A DNA stretch of 50,175 bases, from contig NZ_WBZB01000051.1 of NCBI RefSeq assembly GCF_009017255.1, forward strand, positions 1 to 50,175. The letters run 5' to 3'. Below are positions 1 through 8,641 of the stretch, one piece after another. A model generated the notes under the pieces. That model had not been told where the DNA came from. It was given only the letters and a program-made list of their open reading frames with translations, and ran no database searches. This DNA is from Alkaliphilus serpentinus. Its GTDB lineage: Bacteria > Bacillota > Clostridia > Peptostreptococcales > Natronincolaceae. Made by a program: the position numbers and the translations under genes. The stretch's first letter is position 1. The number at the start of each line of letters is the position of its first letter.

Positions 1-10
1 TCGTGACACA

Positions 11-24
11 ACTCACCTCTCCTT
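11..24 (-). promoter_or_regulatory. Ribosome binding site of a gene running off the left edge
   Basis: On the minus strand the motif AAGGAG followed by AGGTGA lies just before possible GTG (position 9) or TTG (position 11) start codons, so a leftward gene probably begins at the very edge. Only three codons are inside the window and nothing can be said about the product. In B. subtilis the genes after flagellin are fliD, fliS and fliT, but that is only a suggestion here. Confidence 0.35.
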
Positions 25-31
25 ATTTCTA

Positions 32-96
32 TAAGGGGGTTACCCCCTTACAATCCCCCATTTAATAGGAAAAAAGAGAACTAGTTTCCTATTAAA
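32..96. other. Two perfect stem-loops in the divergent gap
   Basis: TAAGGGGG (32-39) pairs with CCCCCTTA (43-50) around a 3-base loop, and TTTAATAGGAAA (61-72) pairs with TTTCCTATTAAA (85-96) around a 12-base loop. They lie between a leftward start at the edge and the rightward aminotransferase. The first sits in the leader of the leftward gene. The second is followed by TAAAAAA but no rightward gene precedes it, so a terminator role is unproven. Confidence 0.5.
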
Positions 97-133
97 TAAA
101 AAAGTGATAAAATAAGGCTATGGAGGTGTATCT

Positions 134-967
134 ATGTATATAATGTCACAAAAAAAATTTTTCATATCCAACGGCCAATTAAAAAATCTTGAGGACTTTG
201 ATGAATCCCTTATTGATATTTATCCATCTGTTTATGAGGTTATTAGAGTGCTATCTGGTGTACCCCTTTTTGTGGAAGAGCATATTGATAGACTACAAAA
301 CTCTTTAAGGTTGTTAAATAATCATTATGAGATAAATGCCTGCAAGCTATTAGAAGATATCAATAGATTAATAGAAAACAACGGTTTTCCAGATGAGAAT
401 ATTAAAATCATTATTAACCAGCTTAATAAATCAAAACCTGATACATACATATTTTTTATTCCTAGCAGCTATCCTAGTCAAAAGGAATATAATTTCGGTG
501 TTGCTACAATTCTTTTTCCAGCTGAAAGACACAACCCAAATGCAAAGGTAGTTGCCAAGGAGCAAAGGGAACTGATAAGTCTAACCCTTAAGGAAAAGGG
601 TGCCTATGAAGCTTTATTAGTTAACAATGAAGGATATATAACTGAAGGAAGTAGGTCAAACGTATTTTTTGTTAAGGATGAAATAGTTTATACTCCACCG
701 GCAGATCAAGTTTTAGAGGGTATAACCCGAAAGAGGGTTATAACCTTATGTAAGGATCTAGGGATAGTGATTATTGAAAAAAGCTTTTCTAGCAATACAG
801 TACACAAAATGGATGCTGTTTTTATGACAGGCACCTCTCCAAAGGTTCTACCAATAACTGTTATTGATGATAGGATATTTGATTCACCTAAGAACCCAAT
901 CGTTTTAAAGATTATGAAGGCCTATAATAATTTAATTGATGAATACATTAGAAAAAACCGCCCATAG
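134..967 (+). CDS. Class IV PLP aminotransferase (branched-chain/D-amino-acid type)
   Basis: A 277-aa member of the fold-type IV aminotransferase family (IlvE, D-amino-acid aminotransferase, aminodeoxychorismate lyase). Visible family signatures are the segment with the likely catalytic lysine near residue 142 (NAKVVAKEQRE), the EGSRSNVFFV motif that contacts the PLP phosphate, and the TPPADQVLEGITRKRV segment near the C-terminus. The start has GGAGGTG five bases upstream; a second ATG three codons on is less well spaced. The substrate cannot be told from sequence: the short length excludes nothing among branched-chain, D-amino-acid or PabC activities. It stands alone on the plus strand and ends inside a bidirectional terminator. 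Confidence 0.85.
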   Translation: MYIMSQKKFFISNGQLKNLEDFDESLIDIYPSVYEVIRVLSGVPLFVEEHIDRLQNSLRLLNNHYEINACKLLEDINRLIENNGFPDENIKIIINQLNKSKPDTYIFFIPSSYPSQKEYNFGVATILFPAERHNPNAKVVAKEQRELISLTLKEKGAYEALLVNNEGYITEGSRSNVFFVKDEIVYTPPADQVLEGITRKRVITLCKDLGIVIIEKSFSSNTVHKMDAVFMTGTSPKVLPITVIDDRIFDSPKNPIVLKIMKAYNNLIDEYIRKNRP

Positions 968-976
968 GCGGTTTTT
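953..976. terminator. Bidirectional intrinsic terminator
   Basis: AAAAACCGCC (953-962) pairs perfectly with GGCGGTTTTT (967-976) around a CATA loop, with a T run on each strand. The stop codons of the two convergent genes (TAG 965-967 on plus; TAA on minus, plus-strand 975-977) lie in the hairpin itself. Confidence 0.85.
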
Positions 977-1214
977 AGCTTCTCTTTTTTACTACAGATA
1001 TAACATCATCATTTATAAACTTTACAATTAAGTTTTTTGGTACTCCAGTTGCATTAGAGACCTCAAGGGCGTTGGCACCGGGGTGCTTTTCTAAGAAATC
1101 TTTAACCTTTTTATATGGATTTACCTCTTCCTGACCTTCAAGACAGTCCTCGCATATAGTAAAGTATTGACTTTTAAAAAGTCTTCCACATATCGTACAA
1201 TTAATTAGTTTCAT
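975..1214 (-). CDS. Short YvyF-like flagellar-region zinc protein
   Basis: A 79-aa protein with two CxxC pairs (CTICGRLF and ICEDCLEG) followed by a small helical domain, KKVKDFLEKHPGANALEVSNATGVPKNLIVKFI, that matches the N-terminal part of the 138-aa YvyF protein encoded at 25132-25548. It lacks that protein's second zinc ribbon. YvyF is the TIGR03826 flagellar-operon protein. I place the start at the ATG at 1214, which has AGGGGGG upstream, rather than the in-frame ATG at 1235. It looks like a truncated paralogue on the far side of the glycosylation operon; function unknown, DNA or protein binding possible. Confidence 0.7.
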   Translation of the reverse strand: MKLINCTICGRLFKSQYFTICEDCLEGQEEVNPYKKVKDFLEKHPGANALEVSNATGVPKNLIVKFINDDVISVVKKRS

Positions 1215-1296
1215 TATAGCCCCCCTAAAGTTCATGGTTAATAATATATTATTATATCTACGTAAGCATGTCTCTTTTTTAGGAGTGGACTTTTTG

Positions 1297-1316
1297 AAAA
1301 TAGTCCTAAAGGACTA
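1297..1316 (-). terminator. Probable terminator of the glycosylation operon
   Basis: TAGTCC and GGACTA form a 6-bp stem with a 4-base loop, followed on the minus strand by TTTTC. It lies 25 bases after the last gene of the leftward operon. The stem is short, so termination may be partial. Confidence 0.5.
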
Positions 1317-1340
1317 CATCTAAGGCTTTCATCTAATCAG

Positions 1341-1622
1341 TTAAGAGATAATATATGGCTTTAATATTCTTCTTAATTCTTCCTTCCACTTATTAAAATG
1401 TTGGATTATTTCGTTAAAATTAACTGCCTTATCTGATTCTTTAAGAGCCCTTCCTAATACTGCTCTGAGGTCTGTAGATAATCCTTCGATATTATTAGAA
1501 GGAAGGTCATTTAACATTGGAGCTATGGCCTCTTCTATGCTGAGTATAGCTTCTGTAATATCCTGTACCATATATTTTGCATCCTCAAACTTTAGCTCAT
1601 TAATTTGATTTTCTAAATGCAT
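1341..1622 (-). CDS. Small helical protein of unknown function
   Basis: At least 93 aa, acidic and almost wholly alpha-helical by composition; no family recognised. It is the last gene of the operon. The ATG at 1622 has only a weak GAAGGG three bases upstream. The same frame stays open upstream for 25 codons to CTG at 1697, just after a strong GGAGGGG; the added residues (NKIDKFITVIEKTLELIETI and onward) continue the same amphipathic pattern. Translation may therefore begin at a non-AUG codon and the true protein be about 118 aa. The context suggests a flagellar or glycosylation role such as a helical chaperone, but this is only guilt by association. Confidence 0.6.
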   Translation of the reverse strand: MHLENQINELKFEDAKYMVQDITEAILSIEEAIAPMLNDLPSNNIEGLSTDLRAVLGRALKESDKAVNFNEIIQHFNKWKEELRRILKPYIIS

Positions 1623-1716
1623 TAACCCTTCTTCTATTGTCTCTATTAACTCTAAGGTTTTTTCTATAACGGTAATGAATTTATCTATTTTATTCAGCTC
1701 CCCTCCACATATCCTT

Positions 1717-2577
1717 TTACTTTAGTCCTTTTAGATATTGACCATATTCTGTCTTTACAAGACCATCGGCCAACAATTCCAATTGCCTCTTATCAATAAA
1801 TCCATTCCTATAGGCTATTTCTTCGATACAGGCTATATACAGACCTTGTCTTTTTTGTACCGTTTGAACAAAGTTACTAGCCTCCAGAAGGGCATCATGG
1901 GTCCCTGTATCTAGCCATGCGAAGCCTCGACCCAAAAGCTGCACCTTTAGTTTTTTATTCATCATATAGTGCTTGTTTAAATCAGTAATCTCTAATTCTC
2001 CTCTGTTGGAGGGCTTTAAGCCTTCTGCAATTCTTACTACGTCATTATCATAAAAATATAGTCCAGGAACTGCATAATTAGATTTTGGTGTTGTTGGCTT
2101 TTCCTCTATGGATAATACATTACCCCCTTTATCAAACTCTACTACTCCATAGGCATTGGGATTATTAACATAATAGCCAAATATACAGGCTCCCTCTTTT
2201 ATCTCAACAGCTTCTTTCAGCATAGCAGAGAATCCATATCCATAAAAGACATTATCCCCTAAAATCAGAGCTACTGAATCCGTACTTATAAACTCCTTAC
2301 CGATTATAAAGGCCTCCGCTATCCCCCTTGGCTCTTCTTGAACTGCATAAGTAAAGCTCATACCCAACTGTTTACCATCACCAAGAAGTTCCCTATATAC
2401 AGGTAAATCTCGAGGAGTGGATATAATTAATATCTCTTTTATCTCTGCCAGCATTAATACCGATAGAGGATAATAGATCATAGGCTTGTCATAAATCGGT
2501 ACGATTTGTTTACTAATGGATTTGGTAATAGGATACAACCTTGTCCCACTACCTCCAGCTAAAATTATTCCCTTCAA
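1717..2577 (-). CDS. rfbA: Glucose-1-phosphate thymidylyltransferase
   Basis: 286 aa, the usual RmlA/RfbA length. It makes dTDP-glucose from dTTP and glucose-1-phosphate, the first step of dTDP-L-rhamnose synthesis, in the cytosol. The N-terminus carries the nucleotidyltransferase signature [16 protein letters not shown], followed by [21 protein letters not shown] and the ILGDNVFYG metal and sugar-binding segment near residue 110. The RmlA C-terminal region ([21 protein letters not shown]) is intact. It starts 4 bases after rfbB ends, so the genes are co-transcribed. Glucose-1-phosphate could be supplied by the phosphohexomutase at 35997-37721. Confidence 0.95.
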   Translation of the reverse strand: MKGIILAGGSGTRLYPITKSISKQIVPIYDKPMIYYPLSVLMLAEIKEILIISTPRDLPVYRELLGDGKQLGMSFTYAVQEEPRGIAEAFIIGKEFISTDSVALILGDNVFYGYGFSAMLKEAVEIKEGACIFGYYVNNPNAYGVVEFDKGGNVLSIEEKPTTPKSNYAVPGLYFYDNDVVRIAEGLKPSNRGELEITDLNKHYMMNKKLKVQLLGRGFAWLDTGTHDALLEASNFVQTVQKRQGLYIACIEEIAYRNGFIDKRQLELLADGLVKTEYGQYLKGLK

Positions 2578-2581
2578 GTCC

Positions 2582-3664
2582 TTAGCTCCTTTCCTTATCT
2601 AAATACATTTTTTTATAGTAGACTTGGTATTCTCCTGTAGTGATTTCCTCTAGCCATTTACTATTATCGAGATACCATTTTACCGTGTGTACAACCCCTT
2701 CTTCAAAGGGTATACTGGTTGACCAACCCAGCTGACTCTGGAGCTTGGTAGAATCAATAGCATATCGTCTATCATGACCCTTTCTATCTGCTACATACTT
2801 TATAAGCTCTTGGCTAATAGCATTATATCTACTATCCTCCTTAGGTAACAGCTCTTTTATGGTATTAATGATGGTTTTTACGATTTCGATATTGGTTCTT
2901 TCATTTCCTCCACCAACATTATAAACCTCACCTATAATACCTTTGTTGAGGACTAAATCAATGGCTGAGCTGTGATCCTCTACATAAATCCAATCTCTAA
3001 TATTTTTTCCATCTCCATAAACGGGTAAATCCTTAGCATTAAGACAATTATTAATCATAAGGGGTATTAATTTCTCTGGAAATTGATAGGGTCCATAATT
3101 ATTAGAGCATCTGGTTATATTAATGGGCATCTTGTAGGTATCATAGTAGGCCTTTACTAGTAGATCAGCAGAAGCCTTACTGGCTGAATAAGGACTTCTT
3201 GGATCTAAGGGAGTTTCTTCAGTGAATAATCCTGTTTCTCCCAATGAGCCATATACTTCATCGGTGGAAATCTGCAAAAACTTCTTACCACTAGCCCATT
3301 CTTCTCCTATAAGCCAGGCCTTTTTAGCCATATCTAATAATACGAAGGTACCCTCAATATTGGTCTTAACAAACTCCATGGGACTTTCTATACTTCGGTC
3401 TACATGAGACTCTGCAGCAAAATTTACAACATAATCAATTGGATATTGATCAAATAGAGATTGAACTAAAGGGATATCGGTAATATCTCCTTTGACGAAG
3501 CGATAGTTTTCTTTCTTCTCCACTTCCTTCAAATTCTTTAGGTTTCCTGCATAGGTAAGCTTGTCTAAGTTAATGATGAAGGCATCTTGGTAGTTTTTTA
3601 GAACATAGTGAATAAAATTAGAGCCTATAAAACCAGCTCCTCCAGTAACTAAGTAGGTTTTCAT
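2582..3664 (-). CDS. rfbB: dTDP-glucose 4,6-dehydratase
   Basis: 360 aa short-chain dehydrogenase-like enzyme that converts dTDP-glucose to dTDP-4-keto-6-deoxyglucose with bound NAD. The N-terminal glycine motif [11 protein letters not shown], the substrate segment [10 protein letters not shown], the catalytic region [11 protein letters not shown] and the [14 protein letters not shown] motif with the YxxxK pair are all present, as is [20 protein letters not shown]. This intermediate can also feed other deoxy- or amino-sugars, which matters because two DegT-type aminotransferases are in the same operon. Gap to rfbC is 24 bases with an SD of GGGGGACA type. Confidence 0.96.
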   Translation of the reverse strand: MKTYLVTGGAGFIGSNFIHYVLKNYQDAFIINLDKLTYAGNLKNLKEVEKKENYRFVKGDITDIPLVQSLFDQYPIDYVVNFAAESHVDRSIESPMEFVKTNIEGTFVLLDMAKKAWLIGEEWASGKKFLQISTDEVYGSLGETGLFTEETPLDPRSPYSASKASADLLVKAYYDTYKMPINITRCSNNYGPYQFPEKLIPLMINNCLNAKDLPVYGDGKNIRDWIYVEDHSSAIDLVLNKGIIGEVYNVGGGNERTNIEIVKTIINTIKELLPKEDSRYNAISQELIKYVADRKGHDRRYAIDSTKLQSQLGWSTSIPFEEGVVHTVKWYLDNSKWLEEITTGEYQVYYKKMYLDKERS

Positions 3665-3688
3665 AAATTGTCCCCCTATAATAGTAGT

Positions 3689-4252
3689 TTAGAAGTTATA
3701 GCTAAATTCAACAGTGTTAAAAGGCAAGTGACTTTTATCCTTTTCAGATAGAATTACCTCCTTTATTCCTTCCAGTGGCCATTGAATATGAAAGGTTGGA
3801 TCATTCCATAGATAGCCACCTTCATCCTCTGGATGATATAAGTTTGTACATTTATAAATAAACTCTGCCTCATTTGATAATACTAAAAATCCATGGGCAA
3901 AGCCTTCAGGTAAATACATTTGCCTTCGGTTTTCTTCACTTAATATGCATCCAAACCATTGCTTAAAGGTTGGAGAGTTTCTTCTTAAATCTACAGCTAC
4001 ATCAAATACCTCTCCTTTAATAATTCTAACCAGCTTACCCTGAGGATATTGCTTTTGAAAATGAAGGCCCCGTAAAACTCCTTTAGTGGATTTAGATTGG
4101 TTGTCCTGTACAAATTTCACATTTAAACCAGCTTCAAGGAATGCCTTTTCATTATAGGTTTCCATAAAGTAACCTCTAGAATCAGCATATATTTTTTGTT
4201 GTATTACATATAGACCTTTAATACCTGTTTCATTAAAATGAAAATTAGACAT
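3689..4252 (-). CDS. rfbC: dTDP-4-dehydrorhamnose 3,5-epimerase
   Basis: 187 aa, a normal RmlC cupin. It epimerises C3 and C5 of dTDP-4-keto-6-deoxyglucose. Recognisable segments are the N-terminal DSRGYFMETYNEKAF, VQDNQSKSTKGVLRGLHFQ with the catalytic His region, VFDVAVDLRRNSPTFKQW, and YLPEGFAHGFLVLS. The gene lies 11 bases after rfbD and belongs to the same operon. All active-site regions look intact. Confidence 0.95.
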   Translation of the reverse strand: MSNFHFNETGIKGLYVIQQKIYADSRGYFMETYNEKAFLEAGLNVKFVQDNQSKSTKGVLRGLHFQKQYPQGKLVRIIKGEVFDVAVDLRRNSPTFKQWFGCILSEENRRQMYLPEGFAHGFLVLSNEAEFIYKCTNLYHPEDEGGYLWNDPTFHIQWPLEGIKEVILSEKDKSHLPFNTVEFSYNF

Positions 4253-4263
4253 ATTCCCAACTC

Positions 4264-5151
4264 CTAAAGCATCAGTCTATTTTTGATAAAATCATACAAA
4301 GCATCCTGCCATTCCCTCATATCATCACCTATAGTACTCCTTAGCATCATATTATCTAAGCAAGAATAGGAGGGCCTTTGGGCCTTTCTTTTATAGTTAT
4401 CAGAAGTAACAGCCTCTATTTCACAAGGGATTTCTGTATATTCAATTATTTTTTTTGCAAAGTCATACCAGCTACAAATACCTTTACCGGTACAGTGATA
4501 TAGCCCATATTCATCAGTTAGTGCTAGCTTAAGTATACGTTCAGCTAAGTCACCTGCATAGGTTGGATTCCCCAACTGATCATCAACCACCTGAAGCTTA
4601 CCCTTGTCCTTAGCAGCGCCTATGATGGTTTTGACGAAGTTGTTTCCCTTTTCCCCATAAAGCCACGAGGTTCTAATAATAAAATATTTGCTGCAAAATT
4701 CCCTTACATATTCCTCCCCCAAAAGCTTGGTTTTACCATATACATTTATGGGGTTAGTAGTATCGTATTCTCTATAAGGTACCTTTTCACCGTTAACTAA
4801 AACACCTTTACCATCAAATACGTAATCAGTTGAAATATGTATCAGCTTAGCTCCAATGGCTTCAGCGGCTATCGCAAGATTTCTTGGTCCTAAGGAGTTA
4901 ACTTGAAAGGCCTTCTCGTAATCATCCTCTGCTTGGTCTACCTTTGTGTAAGCTGCGCAGTTGATGATGATATCGGGTTGTATTTTAAGTATGTATTTTA
5001 GAACTAAATTTTTGCAAGTGATATCCAACATGCTAGAATCAGTCATAATTAACTCTTCTATTGATTTCTTAAATAAATCATCAAGTTTTAACACCTTTAT
5101 TAACTCATGTCCTAGTTGACCACTATACCCTACCACTAAAGCTTTTGTCAT
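4264..5151 (-). CDS. rfbD: dTDP-4-dehydrorhamnose reductase
   Basis: 295 aa. It reduces dTDP-4-keto-rhamnose to dTDP-L-rhamnose with NAD(P)H, the last step of the pathway. Seen are the Rossmann motif VVGYSGQLGHEL, INCAAYTKVDQAEDD, HISTDYVFDGKG and the YGKTKLLGEEYV YxxxK motif. The ATG at 5151 has AAAGGTGAG at a good distance and I prefer it to the in-frame GTG at 5160. With rfbA, rfbB and rfbC it completes the set of dTDP-rhamnose enzymes, supplying rhamnose to the glycosyltransferases encoded further upstream in the operon. Confidence 0.95.
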   Translation of the reverse strand: MTKALVVGYSGQLGHELIKVLKLDDLFKKSIEELIMTDSSMLDITCKNLVLKYILKIQPDIIINCAAYTKVDQAEDDYEKAFQVNSLGPRNLAIAAEAIGAKLIHISTDYVFDGKGVLVNGEKVPYREYDTTNPINVYGKTKLLGEEYVREFCSKYFIIRTSWLYGEKGNNFVKTIIGAAKDKGKLQVVDDQLGNPTYAGDLAERILKLALTDEYGLYHCTGKGICSWYDFAKKIIEYTEIPCEIEAVTSDNYKRKAQRPSYSCLDNMMLRSTIGDDMREWQDALYDFIKNRLML

Positions 5152-5169
5152 TACTCTCACCTTTAATAT

Positions 5170-6183
5170 TTATTTTAACTTTATAATTATTGCATGACCG
5201 TTAAGATTACATATGATAAGCCTATCATTTAAACACTTTTGTTCATTAATTAATCTTGTTATACCATCACATTCTTTGAATCCATAATCATCAAATAGTA
5301 AGATGCCGCCTACTACTAATTTACCCCAGATCCAATCTACAATTTCCTTTGCAGAATTATAAACGTCTACATCTATGTGACAGAACCTAAATTTAAGAGA
5401 ATTTACCATATATCCCGTATCCTCTGGAAATACACCTTTTAGAACCTTATAATTAGTCAAATTAAATCTCTCTAGAAGATTACTCACCGTCTCTTCAGAG
5501 GTATCATTATGTTCACCACCTCTATATAATGTATCTTTATCAGAGGCCTTAACTACTCCTTTGAAGGTATCACATAAATATGTCGTTTCTAGAATACCAC
5601 ACTCTTCTGCTTGCTTACATATTATCGCACCAGTACCGCCCTTCCAAACACCAATCTCTATTAATGCACCCTCTTGTAGTTTGCTCACTTGTTTGACCAG
5701 TTCCCAAATTTCAAAACATCTATAAATATCAACTAATGTATTTTCTTTTATTGACTCATACATCCGAGTAAAACAATCATCCTCCCTCCAAGGAGCATAA
5801 GTTGCTTTTGGGTAAATATCTTCATAAGGTACCTCTACATTTCCAATTGTGTTACATAATATTCTATCTAGTTTACTACCCGATATAAAATCATCATTTT
5901 CTTTTAATCCTAGGCCAATTAGTTGTTTAGCAGCAGTGGAATAATAGCTATCTTCAGTAGTAATAATCACTTTAATCTTATTGATGTTAAAGTTTTTTAT
6001 ATAATTTACTTCACGTACTTTTATTCCTTCTACTAGTTTATTCTGTTTAGACTCTCTATTATCGATTATGCCTAAAATTTTATTTGGAAATTGCCAATGC
6101 TGTATAACTTTTTCACCAATAGGGCCAGCACCGAATAAGATGATATTTTTATCAGCAATCCAATCACTTATTAATTTAATCAT
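5170..6183 (-). CDS. TylF/MycF-type sugar O-methyltransferase with N-terminal Rossmann-like domain
   Basis: 337 aa with two parts. Residues 1 to about 105 form a Rossmann-like module (IILFGAGPIGEKVI, then LGIIDNRESKQ and KVIITTEDSYY) of a kind seen fused to glycan-modifying enzymes. The remainder matches the TylF/macrocin O-methyltransferase family: GALIEIGVWKGGTGAIIC is the SAM-binding loop, DTFKG and FCHIDVDVYNSAKEIVDW carry acidic residues expected to bind metal, and GGILLFDDYGF follows. Family members methylate sugar hydroxyls, so a rhamnose or amino-sugar hydroxyl of the flagellin glycan is the likely target (inference). The next gene is a second methyltransferase built on the same two-part plan. 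Confidence 0.8.
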   Translation of the reverse strand: MIKLISDWIADKNIILFGAGPIGEKVIQHWQFPNKILGIIDNRESKQNKLVEGIKVREVNYIKNFNINKIKVIITTEDSYYSTAAKQLIGLGLKENDDFISGSKLDRILCNTIGNVEVPYEDIYPKATYAPWREDDCFTRMYESIKENTLVDIYRCFEIWELVKQVSKLQEGALIEIGVWKGGTGAIICKQAEECGILETTYLCDTFKGVVKASDKDTLYRGGEHNDTSEETVSNLLERFNLTNYKVLKGVFPEDTGYMVNSLKFRFCHIDVDVYNSAKEIVDWIWGKLVVGGILLFDDYGFKECDGITRLINEQKCLNDRLIICNLNGHAIIIKLK

Positions 6184-6195
6184 CAGAGCTCTCCT

Positions 6196-7287
6196 TTAAA
6201 TGAAATACATTACTGTTTCAAGTACTCCTTCGGTGTAATGCCTTAAATACACCTTATAATCGGGGTTATAACTCAATACAAGTTTAGGGATTCTCCAGAA
6301 GTCCTCTTGCTTATGATATACACATATAGCTAGTTTAGGCTTATACTCTTTAATGACTCTTTGAGCACCTAGTAAGCTTTCGTATTCTGCCCCTTCTACA
6401 TCCATTTTGATAAAGGTGACTTCACTGGCTATTATTTCATCAAGTGTTATTGCCTGCACCTTAGTATTACCATCTTCAGAAATATAACTAGCTGACCCGT
6501 TAACATCAAAATTAATATACTCTTTAGCACAATATGTTGCATTATTATAAAACTTAATATTTTCATAATCTTTTAGTGTTTTTTTTGATGCTTCAAAAAA
6601 TGGCCTAAAGGGTTCTATATAATATATCTCCTTGTATTGTGGATATCTATTAATAAATGCTTTAGTTGTAAATCCATCGTATCCTCCACAATCAACAAAA
6701 ACTTCATCTATGCCACTGGGAAGAAAATCTTCAAAATATTGCCCGCCTATATTAAAACAAAAGTCTCTCATTGAATCTATATTCAAGTTGTATTTAAAAT
6801 CAACAAGCTTCTTTAATGTTGCCCTAGATTCAGGATCTCCTAATATTTCATATAACCAAAAGTAATTGAGTTCATTATTATTAATATCATCTACAGTATT
6901 ATAAAAATATCTGCTTATACCTAAATGCTGATCATGAAGATACAGGTGTAGATAATTAATAACATTTTTATAACCACTATCTGTTAGCTTATTCATTGCA
7001 GTAATTAATTTCCCATCAACTACACAACTAATTATTATCGATTCCTCTTTATCAATATTATTATTAAAAAGTTTATAAATTGGAAATTCTTTATAATGGG
7101 CTTTTTCTGTATAGTCGTCTATAATACCTTTAATTTCAATATTTTTCATTTTGGCATAATTTAAAACATTATTGGTATATTCATTTATTCCTAATAAATA
7201 AACTGGATAATTATTGTGAATCATACTGATTACATCATTATATTTCTCTAAAACCTTATATCTAGTATCTTCTATTTTTAATGTCAT
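6196..7287 (-). CDS. FkbM family methyltransferase with N-terminal Rossmann-like domain
   Basis: 363 aa from the ATG at 7287, which has GGAGAGGGTGAG upstream; the longer TTG start at 7302 would overlap that site. The first roughly 110 residues again look like a Rossmann-type module (VYLLGINEYTNNVL, KGIIDDYTEK, IIISCVVDGK). From about residue 195 the FkbM domain starts: EVFVDCGGYDGFTT is the SAM loop, followed by YYIEPFRPFFEA, VQAITLDEI and TFIKMDVEGAEYESLLGA, all family hallmarks. FkbM enzymes are SAM-dependent O-methyltransferases often found in glycan clusters. The start lies 2 bases after the stop of the ATP-grasp/HAD gene. Confidence 0.85.
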   Translation of the reverse strand: MTLKIEDTRYKVLEKYNDVISMIHNNYPVYLLGINEYTNNVLNYAKMKNIEIKGIIDDYTEKAHYKEFPIYKLFNNNIDKEESIIISCVVDGKLITAMNKLTDSGYKNVINYLHLYLHDQHLGISRYFYNTVDDINNNELNYFWLYEILGDPESRATLKKLVDFKYNLNIDSMRDFCFNIGGQYFEDFLPSGIDEVFVDCGGYDGFTTKAFINRYPQYKEIYYIEPFRPFFEASKKTLKDYENIKFYNNATYCAKEYINFDVNGSASYISEDGNTKVQAITLDEIIASEVTFIKMDVEGAEYESLLGAQRVIKEYKPKLAICVYHKQEDFWRIPKLVLSYNPDYKVYLRHYTEGVLETVMYFI

Positions 7288-7289
7288 GC

Positions 7290-8579
7290 TCACCCTCTCC
7301 AATCAATAAGACATTCTATGTTGTTTAAGTCAAATGAAGGTATGTCTAAGTTTTCCCTAACATGTTTTCTCTCAACATATGAATTATCTATAAAAATACA
7401 TGGTTTTTCTTGCGAAAGATACTTATACTTATAATCATTATTAGTAATATGAATGATTTCTTTAAATATGTTTTTATCTATCTTCAACTCCTGTAAAGTC
7501 ATATAAATATCTTTTTCATGTTTTGTAATAAGTATAATTTCCTTATTATTATTAAGGCATTGGTAAATGAACATAAACATAAACTTATTATACATAGAAT
7601 TATTAAAAACAAGTGTATCATCAAAATCTATATACACTCTGTCATATTCGATGCCTATTTTATATCTACTTATTAAGGTTCTATCTATTTCAATGCTATA
7701 ATTGTTAGGCGTTATATCAATTTCCTCATTTGAAAAGTCCAAGACAGCAAGATAAGGGAAATTTACATCTAGATTGCGACTTAGACATGCAGTACCAGCA
7801 ACTCTAGTAGAGATTTCCAACAATTTAAAATTCCCATTTGTGTCTTTCTTCAACTGAATAAACCAATATCCCCTAAAGCTAAGCTTATCATTAATCTGCC
7901 TTACAATATTTAGGAGCTCTTCATCTTTTTCCAATATATGCGATTTTGAACTAATTCCATTAAATGTTTGCTGCCTAATTCTTGGGGAAAAATATCTAAG
8001 TTTTGAATTTTTATCAGTAAAACAGTCTATAGTGATTTCATCTCCAGGCAAATATTCACATATAATTAGATCTTTGCTCCTATGCATATAAAAGTTTAAT
8101 TCTTCAAAATCATGTGCTACATAAGAATTTCTGCCCCCCTGGCCCATGTTAGGCTTAAGAAAAACAGGGTAAGTATCGATGGTATTAATATTATTGTATA
8201 CTATAGGATTGAAGTCATATCCTTTAAAGGTTTCATATATTAATGCCTTATGTCTACATATTCTAGTAGTTTCAACCTCAGAACATACAACTATTGCATT
8301 TAACAACGTTTGATTCTCCATTAAAAATAGGGCTACTGTGTCATGTGTTGGAATTATAAAATTAATTTTATAATACTCTATAATTTGGTTAAATCTTTCA
8401 ATAAAGCATTCTTCATTAATATTGGGTATATCTCCAATATAATTCTTATATACAAAAGACCCATGATCAGCTACACTTGATCCTCCAAAAAGCTCTATTC
8501 TCAAGCAATCTCTTAAAGCAAAGTTTATATCGATTCCAGGCACAGACCCGCATGGAAAGACCAGTACTCTCTTCTTCAT
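7290..8579 (-). CDS. ATP-grasp ligase fused to a HAD-like phosphatase
   Basis: 429 aa. Residues 1 to about 315 resemble a carbamoyl-phosphate-synthase-like ATP-grasp enzyme: FLKPNMGQGGRNSYVA is the ATP-binding lysine and glycine loop, ICEYLPGDEITIDCFTD and FKLLEISTRVAGTACLS hold the acidic metal ligands (the usual Asn of ExNxR is Ser here). Residues from about 315 form a small HAD domain with motif I VYIDFDDTLVF, motif II LITKHE and motif IV CIFIDNSYVERK, so both halves look catalytic. ATP-grasp enzymes join a carboxylate to an amine or thiol via acyl phosphate. In this operon, coupling an amino acid to an amino-sugar is a reasonable but unproven idea. No exact family name is recognised for the fusion. 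Confidence 0.75.
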   Translation of the reverse strand: MKKRVLVFPCGSVPGIDINFALRDCLRIELFGGSSVADHGSFVYKNYIGDIPNINEECFIERFNQIIEYYKINFIIPTHDTVALFLMENQTLLNAIVVCSEVETTRICRHKALIYETFKGYDFNPIVYNNINTIDTYPVFLKPNMGQGGRNSYVAHDFEELNFYMHRSKDLIICEYLPGDEITIDCFTDKNSKLRYFSPRIRQQTFNGISSKSHILEKDEELLNIVRQINDKLSFRGYWFIQLKKDTNGNFKLLEISTRVAGTACLSRNLDVNFPYLAVLDFSNEEIDITPNNYSIEIDRTLISRYKIGIEYDRVYIDFDDTLVFNNSMYNKFMFMFIYQCLNNNKEIILITKHEKDIYMTLQELKIDKNIFKEIIHITNNDYKYKYLSQEKPCIFIDNSYVERKHVRENLDIPSFDLNNIECLIDWRG

Positions 8580-8641
8580 ATAGCTATCAACCCCTTTGCT
8601 GACTCTTAACTCATAGAATTAAATAATCCTAAATAGGAAAA

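Noticed and set aside
1281-1320. A nine-codon plus-strand frame after AGGAGTGG
   Set aside because: The start is TTG, the frame is tiny, and the same bases form the terminator hairpin of the leftward operon.
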